Source of the DNA: ZC4RG30 sp046047615
GTDB lineage: Bacteria; Pseudomonadota; Gammaproteobacteria; Steroidobacterales; Steroidobacteraceae
Assembly (NCBI GenBank): GCA_046047615.1
Contig: JBJOHO010000069.1
Span: forward strand, 1-53,525
DNA length: 53,525 nt
Direction of reading: 5' to 3'
Shown here: in pieces, positions 35,617 through 45,110 of the stretch
How positions within the stretch are numbered: position 1 is the first letter of the stretch
How the letters are laid out: every line of letters starts with the position of its first letter
Program-made: the position numbers and the translations under genes
The notes under the pieces: model-generated
What the model saw: only the letters and a program-made list of their open reading frames with translations
Told to the model about the DNA's origin: nothing
The model's database searches: none

Positions 35617-35633
35617 ACCGGCCTCAGGCCGGT
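35617..35633. other. Hairpin across the APC/suhB convergent junction
   Basis: ACCGGCC (35617-35623) and GGCCGGT (35627-35633) form a 7-bp stem with a TCA loop. That loop is exactly the suhB stop codon read on the other strand. There is no T-run, so termination would have to be Rho-assisted if this matters. Confidence 0.4.
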
Positions 35634-36460
35634 GGGGGCGCCACCGCTGGCGGCGGTGCGGCGCCCTCGCGCAATTCCGCGGTGAGGTGCGGGCCGAGGG
35701 CCTGCACCAGTTCCATGTAGACGCGCGGATTGCCGGCGACGATGTTCCCGCGCTGGCGGTACTCGCTGCCGTCCATCGCACCGAACAGGCCGCCAGCCTC
35801 CTTGACGAGCAACACGCCGGCCGCCGTATCCCACGGCGCCAGCCCGATTTCAAAGAAACCGTCCGTGCGTCCGGCCGCGACGTAGGCGAGGTCGAGCGAG
35901 GCGGAGCCGGGCCGCCGCACGCCGGCGGCCGTCGTCATCACCGTGCGCAGCATCGCCAGGTAGGCATCAAGATGACGCAGGTTCTCGCGGTAGGGCAGGC
36001 CCGTGCCGATCAGGGACCCTTCCAGGGTGCGCTGGGCGCTGACGCGCAGGCGCCGGTTGTCCACGTAGGCCCCAGCCCCGCGCGAGGCGGTGAAGATCTC
36101 CTGCCGCAGGGGGTCGTAGACGACCGCGTGTTCGATCTGCCCGCGGACCTCGCAGGCGATCGACACCGCGAACTGCGGGAATCCGTGCAGGAAGTTGGTC
36201 GTGCCGTCGAGCGGGTCGATGATCCAGACCGTGTCCGAACGGCCGCGCGCGCCGCTTTCCTCGGCGAGGTAGGCGTGGTGCGGATAGGCTTGTGACAGCA
36301 CGCCGATGATGTCGGCCTCGGCGGCGCGGTCGACGCTGGAGACGAAGTCGTTGCGTCCCTTGGAGGCGGTCTCGATCGCATCGAGGCGGTTGAGGCTGCG
36401 GACGATGGTCTCGCCCGCCTTGCGTGCGGCCTTCACGGCCGTGTTCAGGAATGGATGCAT
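35624..36460 (-). CDS. suhB: Inositol-1-monophosphatase family protein SuhB
   Basis: Protein of 278 residues with the metal-dependent phosphatase motifs AEESG, DPLDGTTNFLHGFPQFAVS and, near the C-terminus, APWDTAAGVLLVKEAGG. SuhB also works in rRNA transcription antitermination in enterobacteria; I infer only family membership here. ATG 36460 has no ribosome site, and TATTCT lies nine bases upstream. It is divergent from trmJ with overlapping -10 boxes, keeping the suhB/trmJ neighbourhood of E. coli. Confidence 0.95.
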   Translation of the reverse strand: MHPFLNTAVKAARKAGETIVRSLNRLDAIETASKGRNDFVSSVDRAAEADIIGVLSQAYPHHAYLAEESGARGRSDTVWIIDPLDGTTNFLHGFPQFAVSIACEVRGQIEHAVVYDPLRQEIFTASRGAGAYVDNRRLRVSAQRTLEGSLIGTGLPYRENLRHLDAYLAMLRTVMTTAAGVRRPGSASLDLAYVAAGRTDGFFEIGLAPWDTAAGVLLVKEAGGLFGAMDGSEYRQRGNIVAGNPRVYMELVQALGPHLTAELREGAAPPPAVAPPPA

Positions 36461-36468
36461 GGCACGGG

Positions 36469-36475
36469 TAGAATA
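36469..36475. promoter_or_regulatory. Overlapping divergent -10 boxes of trmJ (+) and suhB (-)
   Basis: The seven bases TAGAATA read as TAGAAT on plus (36469-36474) and TATTCT on minus (36475-36470). The plus box would start trmJ transcription near 36481, 20 bases before its ATG. The minus box would start suhB almost at its ATG. Only one polymerase could use this site at a time. Confidence 0.5.
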
Positions 36476-36500
36476 GCAGACCGATCTCCCCGGCCCCGCC

Positions 36501-37259
36501 ATGCACGCCCCCTCCATCCGATTCGTCCTCGTCGACACCAGCCATCCCGGCAACATCGGGGCAGTGGCGCGCGCCATGAAGAACATGGACCTGTGCGAAC
36601 TGGTACTCGTCAACCCGCGCCAGTACCCGGACCCCGAGGCCACCGCGCGGGCTTCCGGCGCCGATGACGTGCTGGCCGCCGCACGTGTTGTCGGCAGCGT
36701 GGCCGATGCCATCGCGGATTGTGGTCTGGTCGTGGGCACCACGGCCCGCGAGCGGGACCAGTATTTCCGCGTGCTCGATGCACGGCAGGCGGCGACGCGT
36801 CTCGTCCACGAGGCCGGGCCGGCGCCGGCAGGGCCGCATGTGGCGGTGCTGTTCGGCACCGAGCGTTACGGACTGACGAACGACCAACTCCAATCGGCCC
36901 ACGCGCTGCTGCACATTCCGGCCAATCCCGCCTACACGTCCTTGAACATTGCCATGGCTGCGCAGTTGATCGCCTATGAGATCTTCATGGCGCGGCGCGA
37001 GGCGGCCGCCGTTCCTGTCCGGGCACGCGAGGTGCCCCTGGCGCCCGCCGAGGGCATGGAACGCCTCTACGTCCATCTGCAGCAGGTGATGGACGAAGTC
37101 GACTTCCGTGACCGCACCCAGAGTGGCACGCACCTGATGAACCGCATCCGCCGTTTCCTCGGCCGCGCCGAACTCGACATCAACGAGCTCGCGATCCTCA
37201 GGGGACTGCTGACGGCGGTGCAGGCGCGCCGCCGCCGGGCCGGCGAGGGTTCGCGTTGA
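36501..37259 (+). CDS. trmJ: tRNA (cytidine/uridine-32-2'-O)-methyltransferase TrmJ
   Basis: SPOUT-family enzyme of 252 residues. RFVLVDTSHPGNIGAVARAMKNM at the N-terminus, FGTERYGLTNDQL in the middle and IPANPAYTSLNIAMAAQL forming the trefoil-knot cofactor site are clear. The C-terminal extension (about 165-252) is helical, as in TrmJ. It precedes the isc remnant, as it does in E. coli, though iscR is missing between them. Confidence 0.95.
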   Translation: MHAPSIRFVLVDTSHPGNIGAVARAMKNMDLCELVLVNPRQYPDPEATARASGADDVLAAARVVGSVADAIADCGLVVGTTARERDQYFRVLDARQAATRLVHEAGPAPAGPHVAVLFGTERYGLTNDQLQSAHALLHIPANPAYTSLNIAMAAQLIAYEIFMARREAAAVPVRAREVPLAPAEGMERLYVHLQQVMDEVDFRDRTQSGTHLMNRIRRFLGRAELDINELAILRGLLTAVQARRRRAGEGSR

Positions 37260-37269
37260 GGTGCCGCCC

Positions 37270-38796
37270 GTGACAGCTGCACCTGTCTACCTGGACCACG
37301 CGGCCACCACGCCGGTCGATCCGCGCGTCCTTGCGCTCCTGCACGCCATCCTGGTCGATGCCCCGGGCAACCCCGCCAGCCAGCACGAACCCGGACGACG
37401 GGCGGCAGGCCACATCGCCACCGCCCGCGAGCAGGTGGCGGCCCTGATCCAGGCGCCACCGGAGAGCATCGTCTTCACCTCCGGCGCGACCGAGGCCAAC
37501 AACCTCGCCATCCTCGGTCATGTGCGCGGCCAGCCGGCCGCGCGCCGCGCGCAGGGGCATGTGGTCACGTTGGCAACCGAGCACAAATCCGTGCTGGCGC
37601 CGGTGCGCCGCCTGCAGCACGAAGGCCTGCGGACCACTTTCCTGGTGCCGGACCGCGAAGGCCTGCTGCAGCCGGAGGCGCTCGCCGCGGCGCTGCGTCC
37701 GGAAACGCTGCTGGTCAGCCTGCTGTGGGTCAACAACGAGACTGGCGTCTGCCAGGACATTCCCGCCCTGGCAGCGGTCTGCCGCGAGCGCGGCGTGGCA
37801 CTGCACGTGGATGCAGTGCAGGCCGCGGGCAAGCTGCCCGTGGAGGTTGCCGGCATCGACTACCTCAGCCTGTCGGCGCACAAGCTCGGCGGTCCCCAAG
37901 GCATCGGTGCCCTGTACGTGGCGCCTCCGCAGCGCGCTGGCCTGGAGCCCCTGTTGGTGGGCGGCGGCCAGGAGCGTGGGCTGCGCGCCGGCACGCTGCC
38001 CACGCACCAGGTGGCGGCATTCGGCCTGGCCTGCGTGCTGGCCCGGGTGGAGCTGGCGACGCTGGCCCCGCTGTGGCAGGCCCTGGGGCAGCGCCTGCAG
38101 GCTGCCTTGGCCGATCTGCCCGGGGTGCTCCTCAACGGCCATCCGCACCGCCGCGCACCCCACATTGTCAACCTGAGCTTCGAGGACGTGGAGGGTGAAG
38201 CCCTGCTTGCCGGGCTGGCGGAACTGGCCGTGGCCAGCGGGTCGGCCTGTGACTCCGCCAGCGGCGAGCCGTCCTATGTCCTGCGTGCCCTGGGCCGGGA
38301 CAGCGCCCTGGCGCAGGCGTCATTGCGTTTCAGTTTCGGGCGCGGCACGACGCCGGCGGACATCGACATCGCCACCGGCGCGCTGCGCCGTGAGCTGCAG
38401 CGCCTCAGGGCCCTGTCACCCAACACGCCGGCACCTGTCGACGACTGGCGTCAGGCGGGCCTGCCGCTGCGCAGCGGCGAGGCCGGCAGCCGAAGGGAGG
38501 GCGCCTGGGTCCGTTGGCATCTTGCCCTCGATGGCAGTGGGCGGATCAGCGGAGCCCGTCCGCAGGTGTTCGGCTGTCCACAGGTCATGGCGGCCGCGCA
38601 GGCACTGGCTGCCGCGCTGCCGGGCCAAGATCTGGCGGCACTCGCCGCGCCCACGCCGCAGGCGCTCTGGAACGCCTTGGGCACGCCGGACGAATGGCGC
38701 CGTTCCGTGAACGCACCGGTGGAAAAGCTCGGCCGGATGCTCATCATCGAGGATGCCCTGCGCGCCGCCCTTGCCTGCGCCGCCGCCGGGACTTGA
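37270..38796 (+). CDS. iscS: Cysteine desulfurase IscS fused to a degenerate IscU-like C-terminal domain
   Basis: Residues 1-385 form an IscS-type desulfurase that takes sulfur from cysteine. YLDHAATTP opens it, PLP-binding Lys205 is in SAHKLGGPQGIGALYV, and the persulfide Cys327 is in SGSACDSAS followed by EPSYVLRALG. After a Pro-rich linker, residues 410-503 resemble the second half of the IscU/NifU-N scaffold: RISGARPQVFGCPQVMAAAQAL and EKLGRMLIIEDALRAAL align with the FGCGSAI and IHCSMLAEDAI segments. Of the three scaffold cysteines only Cys436 remains; the HC site is GR and the first loop is absent. GTG 37270 has GAGG eight bases upstream, favouring it over GTG 37261. It is followed by iscA. 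Confidence 0.9.
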   Translation: MTAAPVYLDHAATTPVDPRVLALLHAILVDAPGNPASQHEPGRRAAGHIATAREQVAALIQAPPESIVFTSGATEANNLAILGHVRGQPAARRAQGHVVTLATEHKSVLAPVRRLQHEGLRTTFLVPDREGLLQPEALAAALRPETLLVSLLWVNNETGVCQDIPALAAVCRERGVALHVDAVQAAGKLPVEVAGIDYLSLSAHKLGGPQGIGALYVAPPQRAGLEPLLVGGGQERGLRAGTLPTHQVAAFGLACVLARVELATLAPLWQALGQRLQAALADLPGVLLNGHPHRRAPHIVNLSFEDVEGEALLAGLAELAVASGSACDSASGEPSYVLRALGRDSALAQASLRFSFGRGTTPADIDIATGALRRELQRLRALSPNTPAPVDDWRQAGLPLRSGEAGSRREGAWVRWHLALDGSGRISGARPQVFGCPQVMAAAQALAAALPGQDLAALAAPTPQALWNALGTPDEWRRSVNAPVEKLGRMLIIEDALRAALACAAAGT

Positions 38797-38828
38797 ACTT
38801 CTCCCCAGCGGAACACATCAAACCTCAT

Positions 38829-39152
38829 ATGGCCATCACCCTGACTCCTCCCGCCGCCGATCGCGTGCGCAGCTTCCTGGCCCAGCGCGGCCAGGGCATC
38901 GGGCTCAAGCTGGGCGTCCGCAAGACGGGCTGCTCCGGTTATGCCTATGTCATCAATTACGCCGACGTCCAGGATCCGGCCGACCAGGTCTTCGAGGACC
39001 AGGGCGTCAAGGTCTTCGTCGACCCGGACAGCCTGCGGTTTCTCGACGGCACCATCGTCGATTTCGTGAAGGAAGGGCTGAACGAGGCGTTCAGGTTCCG
39101 CAACCCGAACGTCAAGGGCGAGTGCGGCTGCGGGGAAAGCTTCAGCGTCTGA
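38829..39152 (+). CDS. iscA: A-type iron-sulfur carrier protein (IscA family)
   Basis: Carrier of 107 residues that receives or delivers Fe-S clusters. The three invariant cysteines are present: one in KTGCSGYAY and two in GECGCGESF at the C-terminus. DQGVKVFVD and FLDGTIVDF are family features. ATG 38829 is 32 bp after the IscS fusion gene. Only iscS and iscA of the ISC operon remain here; iscR, a separate iscU, hscB, hscA and fdx are absent from this locus. Confidence 0.92.
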   Translation: MAITLTPPAADRVRSFLAQRGQGIGLKLGVRKTGCSGYAYVINYADVQDPADQVFEDQGVKVFVDPDSLRFLDGTIVDFVKEGLNEAFRFRNPNVKGECGCGESFSV

Positions 39153-39169
39153 GCCCGAGGCGGTAGACT
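39141..39169 (+). promoter_or_regulatory. Candidate ndk promoter (TTCAGC-N17-TAGACT)
   Basis: TAGACT (39164-39169) lies 17 bp after TTCAGC (39141-39146), which overlaps the end of iscA. The predicted start is near 39176 with GGAG before the ndk ATG. Confidence 0.4.
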
Positions 39170-39207
39170 TCCGGGTCTTTTTCCCCACCCCCAACCCGGA
39201 GTATCCC

Positions 39208-39633
39208 ATGGCGCTGGAGCGCACCTTTTCGATCGTCAAGCCGGATGGCGTTGCCCGCAACCTGATCGGCGAGGTTTACCGCCGCTTCGAGGCCGCCGGC
39301 CTCAAGGTCGTTGCCGCCAAGCTCACACAGTTGTCCAAGGCCGAGGCCGAGGGCTTCTATGCCGTCCACAAGGCGCGTCCCTTCTTCAACGACCTGGTGG
39401 CCTACATGACCTCCGGGCCCGTCATGCTGCAGGTGCTGGAAGGCGAGAACGCCGTCCTGAAGAACCGCGAGATCATGGGCGCCACGGATCCGAAGAAGGC
39501 TGCGCCCGGCACGATCCGCGCCGACCTCGCCGAGAGCATCGAGGCCAACACCGTGCACGGTTCGGACTCACTGGAGAACGCGGCGATCGAGATCGCCTAC
39601 TTCTTCGCCCAGACCGAAATCCACTCGCGCTGA
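39208..39633 (+). CDS. ndk: Nucleoside diphosphate kinase
   Basis: Enzyme of 141 residues equilibrating nucleoside di- and triphosphates through a phosphohistidine. The start ALERTFSIVKPDGVARN, GPVMLQVLEGENAV and the active-site His in NTVHGSDS are intact. It lies between iscA and rlmN, as in E. coli. Confidence 0.97.
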   Translation: MALERTFSIVKPDGVARNLIGEVYRRFEAAGLKVVAAKLTQLSKAEAEGFYAVHKARPFFNDLVAYMTSGPVMLQVLEGENAVLKNREIMGATDPKKAAPGTIRADLAESIEANTVHGSDSLENAAIEIAYFFAQTEIHSR

Positions 39634-39649
39634 GCGCGACTGGCACGCC

Positions 39650-40771
39650 GTGACCACGGATCGCGTCAACCTGCTGGGCCTGACCCGCCCCGAGCTCGAG
39701 GAGTGGGTCCTCGAGCGCGGCGGCAAGGCATTCCGCGCGCGGCAGCTCTTCCAATGGCTGTACAAGCGCGGGGAGCAGGATTTCGACGCGATGACCGATC
39801 TGGCCAAGGCCTTCCGTGAACAGCTGAAGGCCGAGGCCTGCGTCACGCTGCCGGAGGTGGTCACACGGCAGGACGCGGCCGACGGCACGGTCAAATGGAT
39901 GCTCCGGGCAGACAACGCCCAGGGCTTCGAGATGGTCTACATCCCCGAGGAGGGGCGCAGCACGCTGTGCATCTCCTCGCAGGTCGGCTGCGCCATGGAC
40001 TGCAGCTTCTGCTCCACCGCGCAGCAGGGCTTCAACCGCAATCTCAGCGCCGCCGAGATCGTCGGCCAGGTGTTCCTCGCGCAGAAAGAGCTGGGCTTCA
40101 AGGCCGGCGACGACCGCCTGATCAGCAACATCGTGCTGATGGGCATGGGCGAGCCGCTGGCCAACTTCCGCAACGTGGTGCCGGCCACGCGCATCCTGCT
40201 CGATGACCTGGGCTTCGATTTTTCCCGCCGCCGGCTGACGCTGTCCACCAGCGGGCTGGTGCCGCAGATCTACAAGCTGGCGGAGGAGAGCAACGTGGCG
40301 CTGGCCGTGTCCCTGCACGCGCCGGATGACGAGTTGCGCAGCCAGCTGGTGCCCATCAACCGGCGCCACCCCATCGCCGAACTGCTCGAGGCCTGCTGGC
40401 ACTATATCGACGAGCAGAACGGCCGCAGCGTCACCTTCGAATACGTCATGCTCGAGGGTGTCAACGATTCCCCTGCCCAGGCAAGGGCCCTCGCGCGCCT
40501 CTTGCGCGGCAGGCCCGCCAAGGTCAACCTGATCCCGTTCAATCCCTTCCCGGGGTCGCCGTACCGCCGTTCGCGGCCGGAAGTGATCCGGGCCTTCCTC
40601 GACCAGGTCCTGCAAGGGGGCGTCATGGCGACGATCCGCAAGACCCGCGGCGATGACATCGACGCCGCCTGTGGCCAATTGGTGGGCAAGGTCATCGACC
40701 GCACCGTGACGAGGCTCGGATCGCGGCGCATCGGCGTGGTCGCCGCGCCGGTGAGCGGAGAACGGCCATGA
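39650..40771 (+). CDS. rlmN: Dual-specificity 23S rRNA/tRNA adenine-C2 methyltransferase RlmN
   Basis: Radical SAM enzyme of 373 residues. The cluster-binding CAMDCSFC follows SSQVG, GMGEPLAN is present, and the C-terminal part holds FNPFPGSPYRRS and the second mechanistic Cys in DIDAACGQL. The start is GTG 39650, 16 bp after ndk. It overlaps the pilW-like gene at ATGA. Confidence 0.96.
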   Translation: MTTDRVNLLGLTRPELEEWVLERGGKAFRARQLFQWLYKRGEQDFDAMTDLAKAFREQLKAEACVTLPEVVTRQDAADGTVKWMLRADNAQGFEMVYIPEEGRSTLCISSQVGCAMDCSFCSTAQQGFNRNLSAAEIVGQVFLAQKELGFKAGDDRLISNIVLMGMGEPLANFRNVVPATRILLDDLGFDFSRRRLTLSTSGLVPQIYKLAEESNVALAVSLHAPDDELRSQLVPINRRHPIAELLEACWHYIDEQNGRSVTFEYVMLEGVNDSPAQARALARLLRGRPAKVNLIPFNPFPGSPYRRSRPEVIRAFLDQVLQGGVMATIRKTRGDDIDAACGQLVGKVIDRTVTRLGSRRIGVVAAPVSGERP

Positions 40772-41541
40772 ACGCGCCACGACCCTGCGTGGCCCGATGG
40801 GCTGCGGTGTTGCTGTGGGCCGCAGTGCCCGCAGTGCAGGCTGCAGGACCTGTTCCCGACCTGCGCGAGGCCGCGCGCGCCAACGCGCAGCTGGGCATCG
40901 CCTACCTGCAGCAGGGCCAACTCGCCCTCGCCAAGGAAAAGCTCGAGCGTGCCATCCAGCAGGATCCTGAGAGCGCCGAGGTGCGGACCTCGCTGGCCTT
41001 CCTCTACGAGCGCCTCGACATGATCACCGAGGCGGACACCGAGTACCGCCGGGCCATGCGGATGTCCCGCAACAAGTCCGAGGTGGTCAACACCTACGCG
41101 GTGTTCCTGTGCCGTACGGGCAAGCCGGACGCCGCGCTCAAGCATTTCGATGCCGCGGCCCGCGACAAGCTCTACACCACGCCCTGGGCAGCGCTGGCCA
41201 ACGCCGGTGTCTGCCTGCGCACCGCAGGTCGTGGGCCCAAGGCCGTGCCCTACCTGCAGCGCGCCGTGCAGTTGCGCCCGGATTACGCGCCGGCCGTGTT
41301 CGAGCTGGCGGAACTCCAGCTGGAACTCGGATCGCCCGGCGTCGCGGGCCTGGTCGTCGACCGCTACCTGCAGCTGGGACTCGCCACGCCGGAGATCCTG
41401 CTGGTCGGCTTGCGCGCCGCGCTCGGCCGCGAAGAACGGGAGGCGGCGATGGTCTATGCCCGACGCCTGCAGCGCGAGTTCCCCGATGCACCCGAGACCG
41501 GCCAGCTGCCGCAGGTGCTGGACGGCGGAGCCGCGCCATGA
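40768..41541 (+). CDS. pilW: Tetratricopeptide-repeat protein, type IV pilus biogenesis PilW/PilF-like
   Basis: Exported protein of 257 residues with TPR units from about 38 to 210 (ANAQLGIAYLQQGQLALAKE is the first). Its place between rlmN and the RodZ-like gene matches pilW/pilF, which helps the outer-membrane secretin assemble. PilF proteins are normally lipoproteins; here the signal peptide ends AVQAAG with no lipobox Cys, so the mature protein would be soluble in the periplasm. Start is the ATGA overlap with rlmN. Confidence 0.85.
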   Translation: MNAPRPCVARWAAVLLWAAVPAVQAAGPVPDLREAARANAQLGIAYLQQGQLALAKEKLERAIQQDPESAEVRTSLAFLYERLDMITEADTEYRRAMRMSRNKSEVVNTYAVFLCRTGKPDAALKHFDAAARDKLYTTPWAALANAGVCLRTAGRGPKAVPYLQRAVQLRPDYAPAVFELAELQLELGSPGVAGLVVDRYLQLGLATPEILLVGLRAALGREEREAAMVYARRLQREFPDAPETGQLPQVLDGGAAP

Positions 41542-41939
41542 GCCCGGTCGCCACATCGGCCAGTGCCGGCGTCGGACCGGATTTGTGCCGGGCCCGCGTG
41601 CAGGCCGGTCTGTCCGTCGCCGAGGTCGCCGCCCGTCTGGCGGTCGATGCTGTCGTCATCGTCGCCCTCGACGAGGAACGCTACGAGCAGATCGGTCCGC
41701 CGGTCTTCGTGCGCGGTCATCTGCGCGGCTATGCGCTGGCGCTGGGGCTCGATCCGGCGCCGTACCTTGAACGCTACGGCAGCCAACTCGATGCCGCAGT
41801 CGCACCCGACCTCACGCGCGCACCGCGGCCGGTGGCGCGCGGCCCGTCGCGACCCTTCCCGGTGAGCCTGCTCGCGTTCGGCGTGCTGGCACTGGCCCTG
41901 ATCCTCTGGTGGGCGCTGGGCGCCCCGTCGCGGCCCTGA
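41538..41939 (+). CDS. Short RodZ-like helix-turn-helix membrane protein
   Basis: Protein of 133 residues. The N-terminal Xre-like domain (about 14-80) contains VQAGLSVAEVAARLAV and PVFVRGHLRGYALALG, the pattern of the RodZ cytosolic domain that contacts MreB. A basic juxtamembrane stretch and one helix (about 108-128) follow, and the protein then ends. The periplasmic domain of RodZ (about 200 residues in E. coli) is missing. It lies in the rodZ position and is coupled to pilW by ATGA; ispG, next in E. coli, is absent. The next gene is hisS. Confidence 0.82.
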   Translation: MSPVATSASAGVGPDLCRARVQAGLSVAEVAARLAVDAVVIVALDEERYEQIGPPVFVRGHLRGYALALGLDPAPYLERYGSQLDAAVAPDLTRAPRPVARGPSRPFPVSLLAFGVLALALILWWALGAPSRP

Positions 41940-41966
41940 GGCCGGCGGCACCACAAGGCGGAACGC

Positions 41967-43271
<1,305 letters not shown>

Positions 43272-43286
43272 CAGTCAGGAGCAAGC

Positions 43287-43940
43287 GTGGACGAGCTCTC
43301 GGAAAACGAACAAGTAGAGGCCGTGAAGGCCTGGCTCCGCCGCAACGGGCCGGCCATTGTCGGTGGCCTCGCGCTGGGTGCGCTGCTGGTCTTCGGCTGG
43401 CGCTGGTGGCAGGCCCGCCAGGCCGCCGATGCCCTGCAGGCCAACACCGCCTACGAGCAGCTGGTGCAGTCCCTCGCCGGCGACGTGCCGGTGGCGGACG
43501 TCGAGAAGCGGCTGGCGGAATTCAACAAGGCCTGGGGCCGCTCGGCTTATGCCTCCACCGCCGATCTGGCCGTCGCGTCGCTGCTGGTCGAACGCGATGC
43601 GCTGCCGCAGGCCACCGTGCCGCTGCGGCGCGTGCTGGAAACCTCGCGCGACGACACCTTGCGCGAGGTGGCGCGCGCGCGGTTGGCGCGCGTGCTGTTG
43701 GCGCAGGACAAGGCCGACGAAGCCCTCGCGGTGCTGGACGCTGCCCCCGAGGACAGCCGCCTGGAGGCCGCCTACGCGGAAGCCCGCGGTGATGTGTTGC
43801 TGGCAAAGGGTGATCGTGCCGCGGCACTGAAGGCCTACCAGGACGCGCGCGCTGCCTCCGCCAGCCTGCCGTCCTCCGAGTTGGGGCGTCGCACGCTCGA
43901 CCTGAAGATCAACGACCTCGAAGCCGAGGCCACGCCATGA
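43287..43940 (+). CDS. yfgM: YfgM family membrane-anchored TPR protein (ancillary SecYEG translocon subunit)
   Basis: Protein of 217 residues. A short cytosolic head (VDELSENEQVEAVKAWLRRNG) precedes one transmembrane helix (about 23-42), and a periplasmic TPR region fills the rest. In E. coli YfgM associates with SecYEG and the chaperone PpiD. GTG 43287 follows AGGAG. The stop overlaps the bamB start (ATGA). Confidence 0.92.
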   Translation: MDELSENEQVEAVKAWLRRNGPAIVGGLALGALLVFGWRWWQARQAADALQANTAYEQLVQSLAGDVPVADVEKRLAEFNKAWGRSAYASTADLAVASLLVERDALPQATVPLRRVLETSRDDTLREVARARLARVLLAQDKADEALAVLDAAPEDSRLEAAYAEARGDVLLAKGDRAAALKAYQDARAASASLPSSELGRRTLDLKINDLEAEATP

Positions 43941-45100
43941 GCCTGCCCACGCGGCTGCTGCCGGGCCTGGCTGCTGCGCTGCTGGGTCTGGCCGCCTGTT
44001 CCGACAACAACAAGGCGGATCCACCGGCAGAACTGGCTGACTTCGAGGCCACGGTCCGCGCGGAGCGTGCCTGGTCCGCCTCTGTCGGCGGCGGCGAGCC
44101 GGATCTGCGCCTGGGGCTGGGTGTGGTCGTCGACGGCGATCTCGCCTATGCGGCCGGCCACGATGGCGACGTCACGGCCTACGCCGTGTCCGGTGGCAGG
44201 AAACGCTGGAGTACGGACACCAAGGCCAGCCTTTCAGGCGGTCCCGGCGTGGGCGATGGACTGGTGATCGTCGGTGCCACCCACGGCGACCTGATCGCGC
44301 TGGATGCCGCCACCGGCGCCCAGCGTTGGCGCACGCGCGTCAACAGCGAGATCCTCTCGCGTGCGGTCGTGGCCGATGGCCGGGTGTTCCTGCGCAGCGC
44401 CGATGGGCGCCTGCATGCGTTGTCGGCTGCCGATGGCAAGCCGCTGTGGTCCGCCGAGCAGACCGTGCCGCGGCTCAGCCTGCGCGGTGTGGCGCCGCCG
44501 GTGCTGGCAGGCGATGCCGTCATCAGCGGATTCGACAACGGGCGCGTGCTCGCGCTGGCCCAGCGCGATGGCAGCACGCTGTGGGAAGCCACGGTGGCAC
44601 CGCCCAGCGGGCGCACCGAACTGGAGCGCCTGAACGACATCGATTCCGCGGTCGTGGTCTCCGGCGACGATGTCTTCGCAGTGACCTTCCAGGGGCGCAT
44701 GGTGCGCGTGGCCCGCGACTCGGGCCAGCAATGGTGGGCCCGTGACCTGTCCAGCTACCGGGGTCTTGTGGTCGACGACAACAGCCTGTTCGTCTCGACC
44801 TCGGACGGGCAGGTGGTGAAGATGACGCGTGCCACCGGCGTGGAGGAATGGCGCCAGGACGTGCTGAAGAACCGGCGCCTGTCGGCACCCGCGCTGCTGG
44901 ACGGCCATGTGGTCGTGGCCGATCTCGAGGGCTATGTGCACGTGCTTGATGCCGCCACCGGTGCCCTCGCGGCGCGCGTGAAGGGCGGCGGCGAGCGCGT
45001 CTCGGCGCCGCCGGTCACGGCCGGCGGCCAGGTCCTGCTGGTCGACGACGACGGCAAGCTCGTGGCTTTGCGGCTGCTTCCCCTGCGCAAGAAAGGCTGA
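43937..45100 (+). CDS. bamB: Outer-membrane protein assembly factor BamB
   Basis: Lipoprotein of 387 residues in the BAM complex. The signal LLGLAAC places the acylated Cys at 21. The body is an eight-bladed propeller with repeated D.ATG...W segments such as ALDAATGAQRW and VLDAATGALAARV. It is coupled to yfgM by an ATGA overlap and followed 10 bp later by der. Confidence 0.95.
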   Translation: MSLPTRLLPGLAAALLGLAACSDNNKADPPAELADFEATVRAERAWSASVGGGEPDLRLGLGVVVDGDLAYAAGHDGDVTAYAVSGGRKRWSTDTKASLSGGPGVGDGLVIVGATHGDLIALDAATGAQRWRTRVNSEILSRAVVADGRVFLRSADGRLHALSAADGKPLWSAEQTVPRLSLRGVAPPVLAGDAVISGFDNGRVLALAQRDGSTLWEATVAPPSGRTELERLNDIDSAVVVSGDDVFAVTFQGRMVRVARDSGQQWWARDLSSYRGLVVDDNSLFVSTSDGQVVKMTRATGVEEWRQDVLKNRRLSAPALLDGHVVVADLEGYVHVLDAATGALAARVKGGGERVSAPPVTAGGQVLLVDDDGKLVALRLLPLRKKG

Positions 45101-45110
45101 CGCCACCCCC

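Noticed and set aside
37261..37269. GTG 37261 as iscS start
   Set aside because: It sits directly on the only ribosome-site-like GAGG; GTG 37270 has that site at normal spacing and the protein then matches IscS starts.
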